From assembly GCA_963717695.1 (NCBI GenBank), contig CAVQWR010000003.1, positions 1,210,427-1,274,426 of the forward strand: 64,000 nucleotides of DNA. Direction: 5' to 3'. This document shows, piece after piece, positions 46,149 to 57,393 of the stretch; within the stretch, counting starts at the first letter, position 1; each line of letters opens with the position of its first letter. Below the pieces are notes generated by a model. That model worked only from the letters and a program-made list of their open reading frames with translations. It had not been told where the DNA came from and did no database searches. A program made the translations under genes and the position numbers. The stretch comes from CAIWHR01 sp963717695. GTDB lineage: Bacteria; Pseudomonadota; Gammaproteobacteria; Burkholderiales; Casimicrobiaceae.

Positions 46149-48291
46149 TGAACTCCTCCCTGCCGCCCAGCCAGCGCTCGAGGTGCGCTCCGCGGCCGCC
46201 GGCTCCCTCTGCAGCAGCTCCTCCGCGTCGCGCGCCTGCTCGATCAGCGCGGCGTCGCGCTCGAGATCGGCGAAGCGCAGCAGCGGCACGCCCGATTGCC
46301 GCGCGCCCAGGAATTCGCCCGGGCCGCGGATCAGCAGGTCCTGGCGCGCGATCTCGAAGCCGTCGGTGTTCTCGTAGATCACCTTGAGGCGCGCCTTGGC
46401 GCGGTCCGACAGCGGCTCCTCGAACAGCAGGACGCACGTGCTCTCGGCCGCGCCGCGCCCGACGCGGCCGCGCAGCTGGTGCAGCTGCGCCAGGCCGAAG
46501 CGCTCGGCGTGCTCGATGACCATCAGCGACGCGTTCGGCACGTCGACGCCGACCTCGATCACCGTCGTCGCGACCAGCACGTCGATCTCGCCGCGCGACG
46601 AACGCCTCCATCGTCGCCGCCTTCTCCGTCGGGCTTCATCCGGCCGTGCAGCAGGCCGACGCGCAGCTCGCGGCAAGCGCCGCTGTCGAGCTCCGCGTGG
46701 AGCGCGACGGCGGTCTGCAGCTCGAGCTTCTCCGATTCCTCGATCAGCGGGCACACCCAGTACGCCTGCCGGCCCTCCGCGCACGCCTTGCGCACCCGCT
46801 CGACGATCTCCGCGCGCGCCGCTTCTGGCTGACGAGCCGCGTCCGACCGGCGTGCGTCCGGGCGGCATTTCGTCGAGCACCGACACGTCGAGGTCGGCGT
46901 AGAAGGTCATCGCCAGCGTGCGCGGGATCGGCGTCGCGCTCATCATCAGCTGGTGCGCTTCGCGCCAGCCGCCTTGCCGCGCAGCGCCAGCCGCTGCGCG
47001 ACGCCGAAGCGATGCTGCTCGTCGACGATCGCGAGGCCCAGCTTCGGCAGCTCGACGCTCCTCCTGGAACAGCGCGTGCGTGCCGATCGCGAGCATGCGC
47101 GTCGCCGCTCGCGATGCGCCGCGAGCGCCTTGCTGCGCTCCTTTGCCGGCAGGTGCCGGACAGCCACGCGATCGTCGACGCCGGCAGGCCGTCGAGCCAC
47201 GGCGCGAGCTTGCGGTAGTGCTGCTCGGCGAGGATTTCGGTCGGCGCCATGAACGCGACCTGCTTGCCCGCTTCGATCGCCTGCAGCGCGGCCAGCGCGG
47301 CGACGATCGTCTTGCCGGTGCCGACGTCGCCCTGCAGCAGCCGCTGCATCGGCGTCGCGCGCTTCAGGTCGTGGCGATTTCGCGCCACACGCGCTCCTGC
47401 GCGCGCGTCAGCTTGAACGGCACGCGCGTCGAGCAGCTCGCTGGTCAGCGCGCCGGTGCCGGTCAGCACCGGCGCGCGCCGCGCCGCGCGCGCCTGGCGA
47501 TGCACCTTCAGCGACAGCTGCTGCGCCAGCAGCTCGTCGAACTTGAGCCGCGTCCACGCCGGATGCGTGCGCGCGTCGAGCGCGCGCTGCGTCAGCGCGA
47601 TTCAGCCGCGGCGGCGGCGCGTGCAGGAAGCGGACCGCGTCGCCGAACTTCCACAGTTTCCGGCGCGCGCATGAGCCAGTCCGGCAGCGTTTCGGCGGTC
47701 AGCGCAGGATCGGCGGCGAGCGTGCGCGCGACCACGCTTGCGCAACGTCTCCTGGCCCAGTCCCGCCGTGGTCGGATAGACCGGCGTCAGGCGGTCGGGC
47801 AGCGGCGTGTCCTCCGTCACCACCTTGAACTGCGGATGCACCATTTCCAGGCCGAAGTGGCCGTCGCGCACCTCGCCGAACACGCGCACGCGCTGGCCCA
47901 GGCGCCAGCGCCTTCTGCTGGCTGGGATAGAAGTGAAGAAGCGCAGCACGAGCTGCGCGCGCGCGCCGCGTTCGCGGCATCCTCGAGCAGGCAGACGAGC
48001 TGGCGGCGCGGACGGTACTGGATGTCGGTGTTGACGATCGCGCCTTCGGCCTGCAGCGTCGACGCCCGGGCGCGAGCGCCGCGAGCGGCGACAGGCGCGT
48101 GTGGTCCTCGTAGCGCAGTGGCAGGTGCAGGACCAGGTCCGCGTCGCGCGCGATGCCGAGCCGCGCGAGCTGGTCGGCGAGTCCGCGGCCGCCGGCTTGC
48201 GGTTCGCGTTTCGGCGGCTCGGCCGGTCGAGATCCGCTTCGAGCCTTCAGCCGACGCGCGCTGCCGCTGACGCCTTCGCCACTTCGGTCAC
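46138..48291 (-). CDS. recG: ATP-dependent DNA helicase RecG, right copy (many frameshifts)
   Basis: Helicase motifs match the left copy: GDVGTGKTIVAALAALQAIE, FMAPTEILAEQHYRKL, IVDEQHRFGVAQRLALRGKA, LMMSATPIPRTLAMTFYADL, VLVATTVIEVGVDVPNASLM and LHQLRGRVGRGAAEST. The end REEFIKA is followed by an intact TGA at 46138-46140, unlike the left copy. The start near 48291 (GTG) is tentative and overlaps the ridA tail. Same inferred function as the left copy. Confidence 0.92.
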
Positions 48292-48720
48292 GTCGCGCGT
48301 TCGCACCTGCCGGCCCGCGGTCGCTTCGCCGCGCAGGTGCGACAGCACGCAGCGATGCCTTCGACCTCGATCCGCGCGCCCTTGGGCAGCGCCGCCACCT
48401 GGTAGGTCGCGCGCGCCGGATACGGCGGCTTGAAGTAGCGTCGCCATGATCTCGTTGACCTTGGCGAAGTCGGCGAGATCGGCCAGCAGCATCGTGAGCT
48501 TGACGATGTCGTCGAGCTCGCCGCCGGCCGCCTGCGCCACCGCGCGCAGGTTCCGGAACACCTGGTGCGCCTGCGCCTCGATGCCCTCGACCAGATTGCC
48601 GGTCGGCGGGATCGAGTCCGAGCTGGCCGGACAGATAGACGGTGTGGCCGGCGCGGATCGCCTGCGAATAGGGGCCGAGCGCGGCCGGCGCGTGCGGGAA
48701 TGGATGGCGTGCTTCGGCAT
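48247..48720 (-). CDS. ridA: RidA-family enamine/imine deaminase, right copy (frameshifted)
   Basis: MPKHAIHSRTRRP is the start; after frame changes near 48690, 48620 and 48440 the conserved HQVFRNLRAVAQAAGGELDD, IVKLTMLLADLADFAKVNEI and PARATYQVAALPKGARIEVE are visible. A TGA at 48247-48249 matches the left copy's stop at 34882-34884, with a normal RidA end expected near 48345. It precedes recG and follows the dedA-rhodanese gene on the minus strand. Confidence 0.83.
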   Translation of the reverse strand: MPKHAIHSRTRRPRSAPIRRRSAPATPSICPASSDSIPPTGNLVEGIEAQAHQVFRNLRAVAQAAGGELDDIVKLTMLLADLADFAKVNEIMATLLQAAVSGARDLPGGGAAQGRADRGRRHRCVLSHLRGEATAGRQVRTRDVTEVAKASAAARVG

Positions 48721-48791
48721 GTCATGAGCGAGCCTCCTGCGAGCGTCGAGTGTCGCCAACTCTAGCCACGGCGACGGCGCGCGACGCGCCG

Positions 48792-49723
48792 TCAGTGCTC
48801 GACCTCGTGACCCGCGGCGATCCACGCGTCGATGCCGCCGTGCAGCGGCCGCACGCGCTTGAAGCCGAGCTGCCTCAGCTCCTGCGCGACCTTGACCGCG
48901 GACGCCTCGTTCGGGCACGCGCAATAGACGATGACCTCGCCGTCGCGGGCAACGCCGTCGAAGCCGTGCCGCGATGTTCTTCATGTCGACGCGACGCGCG
49001 CCGGGAATGCGGCCGGTGGCCTCCTGCGTCATCGGCGAGCGCACGTCGAGGATCGTGCCGAGCGTTCTTCGGTCGATCATCGCTGCGCAGTTCGTCGACC
49101 GTGACGCGGTCCATGCGCAGCTGGCGGATGAAGAGCTGGCGCTGCCACCATTTCGACGGCGACGTACGGCGACGAGCGCCACGACCACCAGCACGAGCCC
49201 GTATTTGCCCAGCGAGTCCAGCATGTCCAGCACATCGTCGATCGCGTCGCGGAAGAGCGAGCCGAGGCCGAGCGCCACGCCGACCCAAAGCAGCGCGCCG
49301 ATCGCGTCGAACAGCAAGGAACATCCATAGCGCAGGCGCACCGCGCCGGCCATCGCGGTCGCGACCGAAGCGAAGCCCGGGATGAACTTCGCGAACAGCA
49401 TCGACGCCGGCCCGAAGCGCGCGAAGATGGATCTCGGTCTGCGCGCACGCAGGAATCCGGCGACAGCGAGATGCGGCACAGCGTCCGCAGCACGCGCATG
49501 CCGAAGCGGCGGCCGGTCACGTACCAGAAGGTGTCCGCGATCAGCGCGGCGAGGACCGCCGGCGACGAGCAGCCATCGGGGTCGCCGCCGGGCTCGGCCA
49601 GCGACGCACCGGCGACGATCAGCGTCGGATAGGCCGGGACCGGCAATCCCGCCTGCTCGGCAGCACGTTGACGAAGACGAACGCGAGTCCGAATTCGCGG
49701 ATCAGGTCGATGAGTGGCGTCAT
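48792..49723 (-). CDS. DedA-family membrane protein fused to a rhodanese domain, right copy (frameshifted)
   Basis: AGLPVPAYPTLIVAGASLAE, ALIADTFWYVTGRRFGMRVL, FGPASMLFAKFIPGFASVAT and AMAGAVRLRYG identify the DedA half. TILDVRSPMTQEATGRIPGA and a final HGGIDAWIAAGHEVEH identify the rhodanese half. Frames change near 49670, 49565, 49430, 49315, 49165, 49080, 48970 and 48885. About 309 residues corrected. Divergent from tRNA-Ala as in the left arm. Confidence 0.87.
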
Positions 49724-49905
49724 GATGACTTTCGGTTGGGGCCGCGCGCTTTTCGGGAGATGATCCGCCGATTGCGCGAGCATGCTGCAAGCCCATTCGT
49801 CCGGCAGCGGGGAATCTCCGCCGTCAAGACATTCGGGGTACGCCCGCTGGAAGGCAAGTGGGGCGGACGGCTGATGCGGCGGGGACCTCGCGGCCGGGGT
49901 TGCGA

Positions 49906-49935
49906 TTGCCGGCTGCCCGCCATACCCGCTATAAT
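49906..49935 (+). promoter_or_regulatory. Sigma-70 promoter of tRNA-Ala, right copy
   Basis: -35 TTGCCG (49906-49911), 18-base spacer, -10 TATAAT (49930-49935). The spacer is one base longer than in the left copy. Confidence 0.8.
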
Positions 49936-49947
49936 CCCCCTCCTTGT

Positions 49948-50023
<76 letters not shown>

Positions 50024-50030
50024 AAAATTC

Positions 50031-50060
50031 AAGGCCAACGGTTCGCCGTTGGCCTTTTTT
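50031..50060 (+). terminator. Intrinsic terminator of tRNA-Ala, right copy
   Basis: AAGGCCAACGG pairs with CCGTTGGCCTT around TTCG and is followed by six T. Confidence 0.9.
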
Positions 50061-50190
50061 GTTTGGGGATTCCCGCGCCCCGATATTCTCGGTTCCGCCG
50101 CCCCGATTTCCTCGTGGTCCTGGACGCAGAAGTTCGCCCATACGTGACGGGAAGCTGCTCTGCATGTACGGGGCTCCTCAAGGGGGAGCG

Positions 50191-50232
50191 ATGATTCCGC
50201 ACGATCCGGTGTGCCCAGGAATGCCATGCTGA
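50191..50232 (+). CDS. Possible 13-codon leader peptide overlapping the kelch start, right copy
   Basis: AGGGGGAG, two bases, then ATG encoding MIPHDPVCPGMPC and a TGA at 50230-50232. The kelch gene ATG at 50226 lies inside it, so ribosomes terminating here could restart on the kelch frame. Identical to the left copy. Confidence 0.35.
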   Translation: MIPHDPVCPGMPC

Positions 50233-53200
50233 TCGAAGGCCCTGGACGCGCAGAGCACGGGAGGATGGGCGCAGTCCGCTTTCTGGGAATCCCGATACTT
50301 GCGATCGTCGTGTCGCTGACCACATTGTCTGCAGGCAGCGCCCTGGCGTCCGGCTGGCAGCGCGGAGCCGCGCTCCCAAATTCACACGACCGTCACACCG
50401 CAACGCTCCTGCCGAATGGAAAGGTCTTGGTCGCGGGTGGGAGCGCCGGCGTTGCTGCCGAACTTTACGACCCGTCGTCCAATGACTGGTCAACCGTAGC
50501 GGCCCTGTCCACGGCGCGAGAGTTTCATTCCGCGACGCTGTTGCCCAACAGCAAAGTCCTGGTCGCGGGCGGCTACAACGGCGGAAGCGCACTCGCCAGC
50601 GTCGAGCTCTTCGACCCCGCGACCAATACATGGAGCCATGCACACAGACATGTCGACCGCGCGCGCGCATCACAGCGCGACGCTGCTCGCAAACGGTCTC
50701 GTGCTTGTCGCCGGCGGCATGGACACCACCACGTCGCTGCCGAACGCTGAACTCTACGATCCGGCGAACGATACGTGGACTCCCGCGGGCAGCCTGTCGT
50801 TTCCGCGAGCGAGTCACACTGCAACGCGACTGCCCGACGGCTCTGTTCTTGTGGCCGGTGGCCAATCCGGCGCGGGACTGGAAGCGAGGGCGGAGGTCTA
50901 CGATCCGCTGCTCGATAAATGGGTTTCTGCGGGCAGCATGCTGACTCCTACACGCGTCGATACCACACCGCAACGCTTTTGCCCGGTGGCACCGTATTGC
51001 TCGCGGGAGGCAACGGCTCCAGCGGTCCCTTGAGCAGTGCGGAGCTCTACAGTCCGGCGACGAAGTCCTGGGCGTCGACGGGTGACCTCAAGGAGGCTCG
51101 CGCGTTTCACAGTGCATCGTTGCTGCCCGATGGCAATGTCCTGGTCGTCGGAGGTGCCGCCGGTGCTGCGCTGGCGACCGGGGAAGTCTACGGGATCCGG
51201 CGACGGCGTCATGGACGAGCGCGGGCAATCTCGCGACTGCGCGGGAAACACATACCGCGACGTTGCTGTCCAGCGGCAAGGTGCTGGTCGCCGGAGGTAC
51301 CAACGGCGTGCCCCTTGCGAGTACCGAGCTCTACGATGCGCCGAGGATCCGGTGGGGTGCCGTTGCCGACATGGCGACACCGCGCTACCTGCATACCGCC
51401 ACGCTTCTTCAGGAGCGGAATGGTCCTGGTCGTGGGTGGCACGGGGGAGCCGCCGTGGGCGTTTCCGAGCTCTACGACCCAACAATCAGCAAGTGGTCGA
51501 ACGCCGCCCGCGTCGATCACGGTGCGGTTGGCCCATACCGCGACTCGGCTGCAGAACGGGAAGGTGCTGATCGTCGCGGGCAACATCTTGAGCTTGCCCG
51601 GTGCCGCCACTGCTCAGGAACTCTACGATCCCGCATCGAACTCGTGGAGCGACGCGGGAACATTGACGACTGCGCGCCAATTTCACACGGCGACACTGCT
51701 GAGCGACGGCGGGTGCTCGTCGTCGCGGCAACGACGACGGCTTCGCATTTCTGAAGGGAAAGCACCTGCCGAGCTGTACGACCCGGGAACAAATGCCTGG
51801 AGCAGCACCAGAAACATGGTTACGGGACGATCGAGCCACGCGGCCGCGCTCTTGCCGAATGGGGAGGCCGTCTTGGTGACCGGCGGAGTCAATGGCATCA
51901 ACATCAACACCGCGGAAGTCTACGATCCGGTCAGCCAATTCATGGTCCGCGGTCGCCCACATGAACTTCGCTCGTTGGGCTCATACGGCAACGTCGCTGC
52001 CTTCAGGAAACGTGTTGGTGGCAGGCGGCACGGGCGATTCGGGTTTCCTGAATTCCGCCGAAGTCTACATTTGGGCGACCAACCAATGGATCAATACGAA
52101 TCCGATGGGCCTCTCACACGTGGACCATACGGCCACTCTACTGACCAGCGGCAAGGTACTCGTTGCCGGAGGGTATACGTGCTGCTCGGGCTCGACGGGC
52201 AACCTGGAGCTCTATGATCCCGCGAACAACAGTTGGAGCAGCGCCGGCTACATGATCGATGCACGCCAGTGGCATGCCGCGACGCTTCTGCCGAATGGCA
52301 CGACACTGATGACGGGGGGCGTTGGCCTCGCCAGCGCGGAAGTCGTCGACCCCGCGTCCAATCCATGGAGCTTCGGGGGGCGCGATGTCCTACGGCACGG
52401 TCTGCCTCGTTCACTTTGCTGCCGGACGGCCGAGTGCTGGCGGCCGGAGGCACGGTGGGTGGGCAGGATTCCGCGGCGTGCGAGATCTACGATCCGGTAA
52501 CTGATGCGTGGAATCCCGGTCGCACCTGGCGATCACGCGCAGCGGTCACGCGGCGACGCTCCTGCCCAACGGATTGGTAATCGCCACGGGTGGCTACGCC
52601 GCCGGTGCCTTCCTCGCATCCACGGAGCTGTTCAGCCCCGCGCGAAATCGCTGGAGCCGTGGCGCGGCCTCAGTGGCGAATCGTCAGCTCACACGCTGAC
52701 GCTGCTGGCTGACGGGAGATTGCTGGTCGCCGGGGGCCTCAACGCCGGCGGGTAGCTGGCGAGCTCGGAGATCTTTGACCCGGCCACCGGTCGATGGGCT
52801 GCAGCAGGCAGCATGGCGAGTGCGCGTGCGGGCCACACAGGCAACACTCTTCCCCAGCGGGGCGGTCCTGGTGGTCGGCGGAAACGGCGTGTCAGGCCCG
52901 GTCTTGGAGGCAGAGCTATTCAATCCCGCTTCCGGGCAATGGAGCAGCGCAGGGTGGCTTCCACTGCGCCGGTGCAGCATTCCGCAACGCTCCTGCCGAG
53001 TGGAGACGTCCTGGTCGTCGGGGCATTCGATTCCACGACGCAGATCTATGATCCGCTGACAAACACCTGGCACACGGGCGGCAGCCTCAGAGTACGCGTC
53101 ATGGCCACACGGCTACGCTGATGCAAGACGGGAAAGTCTTGGTGGCCGGCGGCGGCAGTGACCCAACTCTCGGAACTGCGGAGATCTACGACCCGGCAAG

Positions 53201-54135
53201 CGACACATTCAGCAGCAGCGGCAGCATGGCAGTGCCGCGCGTACTGCATGGAGCAATCCTGCTGCGCGATGGCAGGGTCCTGAATTCCGAGGGATCTGCA
53301 GCGCCTGGCGTCTCAGCACGGAGATCTTCAATCCGGGTTATCTCAAACCGCGTCGCCCGGTCTTGACGAACGCAACCTTCTCGGCATTTCCGGGAGGCCA
53401 TGTCGATCTCAGTGGCAGTGGCTTCACCGGAGTTGGAGGCCACCGGCAGCGGCGTTAACAGCTCGCCATCCGATATACCCGTCGTCGAGCTCCGCAGGCT
53501 GGAGAACGCGGCAATCGTGCACACGCTCCCGGCAGCACCATTCAGCGCGACGTCGTTCTCGTCAGCCACCTTCGCAGATCTTCCACAGGGAATCTACTCG
53601 GTCACCGTCTTCGTCAACGGCGTTCCGGCCGAAGCCTTACCGTCGACGCAGCGCCCGTCGCCGGCCCAGCTACCGTGTTGATCGGTGCGTCTTCCGCAAG
53701 GTGCATGGCAGTGCCGGCACCTTTCATCTTCCATTGGCGTCAAACCCGCTCAATCCCACCACCGAGCCACGCAATGGGCCGACGCAGACGATCGTCATGA
53801 CGTTCGACAAGCCGATCCTCACGGCGGACGACCCCTCGCTCTCGGAGGGGACGGCGGCCTTCGACTCCGTCTCAATCGCAGGCAGTGACGTCGTCCTCAG
53901 TTACTCAAACGTCCCGGACCGGCAGTATGCAACGCTCAGTGCGGCCAATGTCACCGCAACCGGTGGCGGAGCTGGCGCCACGGGAACGGTGCGGGTGGGC
54001 TTTCTCGCGGGTGATGTGAACCGAAATCGGATCGTCGCGGTAACCGATCTTGTCGTCGTGAATAATCAGCTTGGAAGGCGCCTTCCCGCATTGAATTTTC
54101 CTGTCGAACATGACACGGCTAATCACGGTGCTTGA
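50226..54135 (+). pseudogene. Secreted kelch-repeat protein with dockerin-like C-terminus, right copy (disrupted)
   Basis: Nearly identical to the left copy: the same signal peptide, about 21 kelch units and the dockerin-like GDVNRNRIVAVTDLVVVNNQ. From about 51,480 to the end every frame break and the TAG after GLNAGG fall at the same place as in the left copy. In the first 1.2 kb a few differences are private, for example an extra A in the CACACAGACATG stretch near 50,645 and indels near 51,190 and 51,240. Dockerin-like ends usually bind calcium and may anchor proteins outside the cell. Partners are unknown. Shared breaks mean either a real old pseudogene or one consensus used twice. Confidence 0.85.
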
Positions 54136-54588
54136 CGGTGCTCCTAAACAATGCGCTCAGGGCATTTCCTTCCTTTGCCATGATCCATCGAATTTTCTTG
54201 GACTGCGACGTCAGCATCTGCAAAGTTGCGGCGAATGACCCAATTCGTGGAATTTCATATAGCTTCGTAGACCACTCATTCACACGTCCGTTATTCGATT
54301 TCGATGGTTACACTCCGCCCATTGCGACGTAATGCGTCAGCTTCGTGATCGGCGATTTCGCCCACGGGGATGTTGCGACATTGAAGTAGATGATCGGATC
54401 GAGAACTACGGCCTTTCATCCATGAGCGGCCCCTGAAGCAAGCCCTTGACCCGATTGCTCTTCACGGCGGCCGCTGGAACGGTATACCGTCTGCGATAGA
54501 GCGCGGTTTTCCGCCTGGGCTCGAGGACTGCGGTTCGGGTCGGTACTTAGCGCCTGTCCCTTGGGGTATAAAGGCAAGACGACCTCTA
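54136..54588. other. kelch-narX intergenic region, right copy
   Basis: Counterpart of 28,558-29,010 and nearly identical to it. It contains the frame-shifted remainder of the dockerin-like tail (54132-54332) and then about 250 bases in which I see no gene. Confidence 0.4.
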
Positions 54589-54602
54589 TTGACGCCGCTC
54601 AA
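54589..54602 (+). promoter_or_regulatory. FNR/Dnr-type box upstream of narX, right copy
   Basis: TTGACGCCGCTCAA, identical to the left arm although the bases just upstream already differ (GGTATAAAGGC here, GGTATAACGGC there). It lies 34 bases before the narX ATG. Confidence 0.5.
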
Positions 54603-54636
54603 AACGGACGCGGCGTTCCCCGCTAGATTTGCACCG

Positions 54637-56535
54637 ATGAGCCACCCCAAGCAATGGAATCTCGGGGCCAAGCTGACACTGGTCGTCGGCACGCCGTTCC
54701 TGCTGCTGGCGCTCTGTCGATCGCGCTCACGCTGTGGGTGTCGTGGCAGCTCGAAGGCGGCGCCGCGGCGGTCAACGAGGCCGGGCGCATGCGCATGCAG
54801 ACGTATCGGATGGCGCTGCGCTCGGCACCGGCCAGACGAGCGCTGCCGGCCAGCTGGCGCGAGTTCGAGCAAGCCTGGACTGCTCGGGAACGGCGACCCT
54901 GAGCGCCCGCTGTTCGTGCCGTGGGACGACACGGTGCGCAGCGCTTCGCGGCGTCGAGCAGATTGGCGCTTCGCCGGCGGTGGATCTCGCCCGCCCGCCC
55001 GGCGCCGGCCTGCGCCCCGACGCCGCCGCCTTCGCGCGCACATCGACGCGCTTCGTCGCCGCGATCGAGACCCAATGTCGCGCTGGACGGCGCTGCTGCA
55101 CCTCGTCCAGATGGCGATGATGGCCTTCGCCGTGCTCGGCGCGGCGGTGCTGCTCTACACCGGCTATCTGTTCGTGCTGGAGCCGGTGGGCAGCTCAAGC
55201 GAGGCGATCCAACGCATCCAGCGCGGCGATTTCGGCGCGCGGGTCGACGCGTCACCACCGACGAATTCGGCACGCTGGCCGAGGGCTTCAACGGCATGGC
55301 CGGAGCACCTGCAGTCGATGTACCGCGACCTCGAGGCCAAGGTCGCGAGAAGACGCGCAGCTGGAGGAAAAGCGCGAGCGCCTCGAAGCGCTCTACGAGG
55401 TCACCGCGCTGGTGGCGAAGGCGACGACGCTGGAGGAGCTCGCCGCCGGCTTCGCGCGCGCGCGTGCGCACGGGTCGCCCGCGCCGATGGCGTGGCGCTG
55501 CGCTGGTCGGACGAGACCAACCAGCGCTACCTGATGCTGGCGTCCGAGGGCCTGCCGCGGCGATGACCGAGGGCGAGCAGTGCGTCGCGCGCCGGAGACT
55601 GCCATTGCGGCGCGCCGCGGCGCCGCCGGCGCGCGCGTCATCCCGATCCAGCCGAGCGCGCCGCACGGCATGCACCATTGCGCCGAGGCCGGCTTCGAGA
55701 CGGTGGTGTCGGTTCCGGTCCGCCTGCACGACCGGCTGATGGGCGAGGTGGACCTGTTCTTTCACGCCCAGATTCGAGCCTGTCCGACGCCGAGCGCTCG
55801 CTGCTCGAGGCGCTGACCGCCCATCTGGCCGGCGCGATGGAGAACCTGCGCTCAACGCGCTGGAGAGGGAGGCCGCGGTGTCGCAGGAGCGCACCTTCCT
55901 CGCGCGCGAGCTGCACGATTCGATCGCGCAGTCGCTCGCCTTCCTGAAGATCCAGGTGCAGCTGATGCGCGACGCGCTCGCCGCGGGCGATCCGCAGCAG
56001 GTGGACGGTGCTCGGCGAAATCGACACCGGCGTGCGCGAGAGCTACGGCGACGTGCGCGAGCTGCTCGTGCACTTCCGCACCCGCGCCAACGCCGAGGAC
56101 ATCGAGCCCGCGCTGCATGACCACCCTGCGCAAGTTCGAGCACCAGAGCGGCCTGAAGGCGACGCTGCAGATGCAGGGCCACGGCATGCCGCTGGCGCCC
56201 GACATGCAGATGCAGGTGCTGCACATCGTGCAGGAAGCGCTGTCCAACGTGCGCAAGCACGCGCGGGCGACGCAGGTCTGGCTCGATGTGCAGCAGCAGC
56301 CGCAATGGCGCTTCGAGGTGCGCGACGACGGCGTCGGCTTCGACGCCGGACGACGACCGCCGGACGAGACTCACGTGGGCCTGCGCATCATGGCCGAGCG
56401 CGCCGAGCGGATCGGCGCCGGCCTCGAGGTCATGTCGACGCCCGGGCGCGGCACGTCGGTCGTGCTGACGCTGCCGCCGCGCGCCGCGCAGCCGCTGCGC
56501 CGAGCGCCGCGCCGACGCAGCCGGTGCCGCGATGA
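54637..56535 (+). CDS. narX: Nitrate/nitrite sensor histidine kinase, right copy (frameshifted)
   Basis: MSHPKQWNLGAKLTLVVGTP begins a better-preserved N-terminus than the left copy. First membrane helix, then NEAGRMRMQTYRMAL (nitrate-binding P-box-like), second helix with AVLGAAVLLYTGYLFVLEPV, HAMP, coiled coil, HisKA_3 phospho-His in FLARELHDSIAQSLAF and HATPase_c EALSNVRKHARATQVWLDVQ, ending TQPVPR before a TGA at 56533-56535. Frames change near 54710, 54800, 54880, 55195, 55300, 55560, 55770, 55850, 56010 and 56115. About 633 residues. It heads narXL-narK1K2-narG in the right arm. Confidence 0.9.
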
Positions 56536-56543
56536 GCTGACCG

Positions 56544-57223
56544 ATGAACGACCGCCGAGCTCGCCGATCCGCATTCTGGTCGTCGACGACCACACGCTGT
56601 TCCGGCGCGGCCTGATGGCGCTGCTGGCGCGCGATCCGCAGCTTCGAGGTCGTCGGCGACGCCGGCGACGCCGGCGAGGCGCAGCGGCGCGCGCAGGAGC
56701 TGCAGCCCGACCTGATCCTGCTGGACAACCACCTGCCCGGCGTCAACGGCGTCGACGCGCTGCCGGCACTGCGCGAGGCGGTGCCGGGCGCGCGCGTGCT
56801 GATGCTGACCGTCAGCGAGGACGAGCAGGACCTCGCGGCGGCGCTGCGCGGCGGCGCCTGCGGCTACCTGCTCAAGACGATCGAAGGCGACGCGCTGGCG
56901 CAGCGCGATCGCGCGCGCCATGCGCGGCGAGACGGTGGTGGCCGAGGAGATGACGGGCAAGCTGGTCGCCGCCTACCGCGACGCCGCGACGCCGGCCGCC
57001 GCGCCGCGCGGCGCCGCGCCGACACCGACTCGCGCAGCTGTCGCCGCGCGAGCAGGAGATCCTGCGCGGCATCGCCCGCGGCGCGAGCAACAAGGAGATC
57101 GCGCGCGAGCTCGGCATCGCCGAGACCACGGTGAAGATCCACGTGCAGCACATCCTGCGCAAGCTCGATGTCGGCTCGCGCGTGCAGGCCGCCGTTATCG
57201 CAAGCGAGCACGGGCTGGGTTGA
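56544..57223 (+). CDS. narL: Nitrate/nitrite response regulator, right copy (frameshifted)
   Basis: IRILVVDDHTLFRRGLMALL, Asp acceptor in LILLDNHLPGVNGVDALPAL, VLMLTVSEDEQDLAAALRGG, LLKTIEGDAL, and the LuxR-type DNA-binding domain LSPREQEILRGIARGASNKE with HILRKLDVGSRVQAAVIASE before the end HGLG. The ATG at 56544 is eight bases after the narX stop; a frame change follows within 25 bases, and others lie near 56640, 56905 and 57030. The stop TGA is part of the candidate FNR box ahead of narK1. Confidence 0.9.
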
Positions 57224-57233
57224 TCTAGCGCAA
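57220..57233 (+). promoter_or_regulatory. FNR/Dnr-type box upstream of narK1, right copy
   Basis: TTGATCTAGCGCAA: the left half-site is perfect and the right half-site CGCAA matches three of five positions of ATCAA. It overlaps the narL stop codon and lies 160 bases ahead of the narK1 ATG. The 160-base leader to 57,393 contains no gene. Confidence 0.5.
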
Positions 57234-57393
57234 GCGCGCGCGCATCTTTCCGCCCCAGCTAGTTCTTCAGGACGATGGCGGCCCCGGCCGCATCGTCCTT
57301 CCGCCGCGCCGGCGCACTCCCACCGGACGGATGCCCCGGCCTCGCCGCACTTCGCATACTCGATTGCTCAGATGAGAGCGAGGCACGACTGTC

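Noticed and set aside
50226..54135. The kelch gene as several small separate proteins on both strands.
   Set aside because: The fragments join into one continuous series of kelch units when frames are restored; the opposite-strand frames have no recognisable features.
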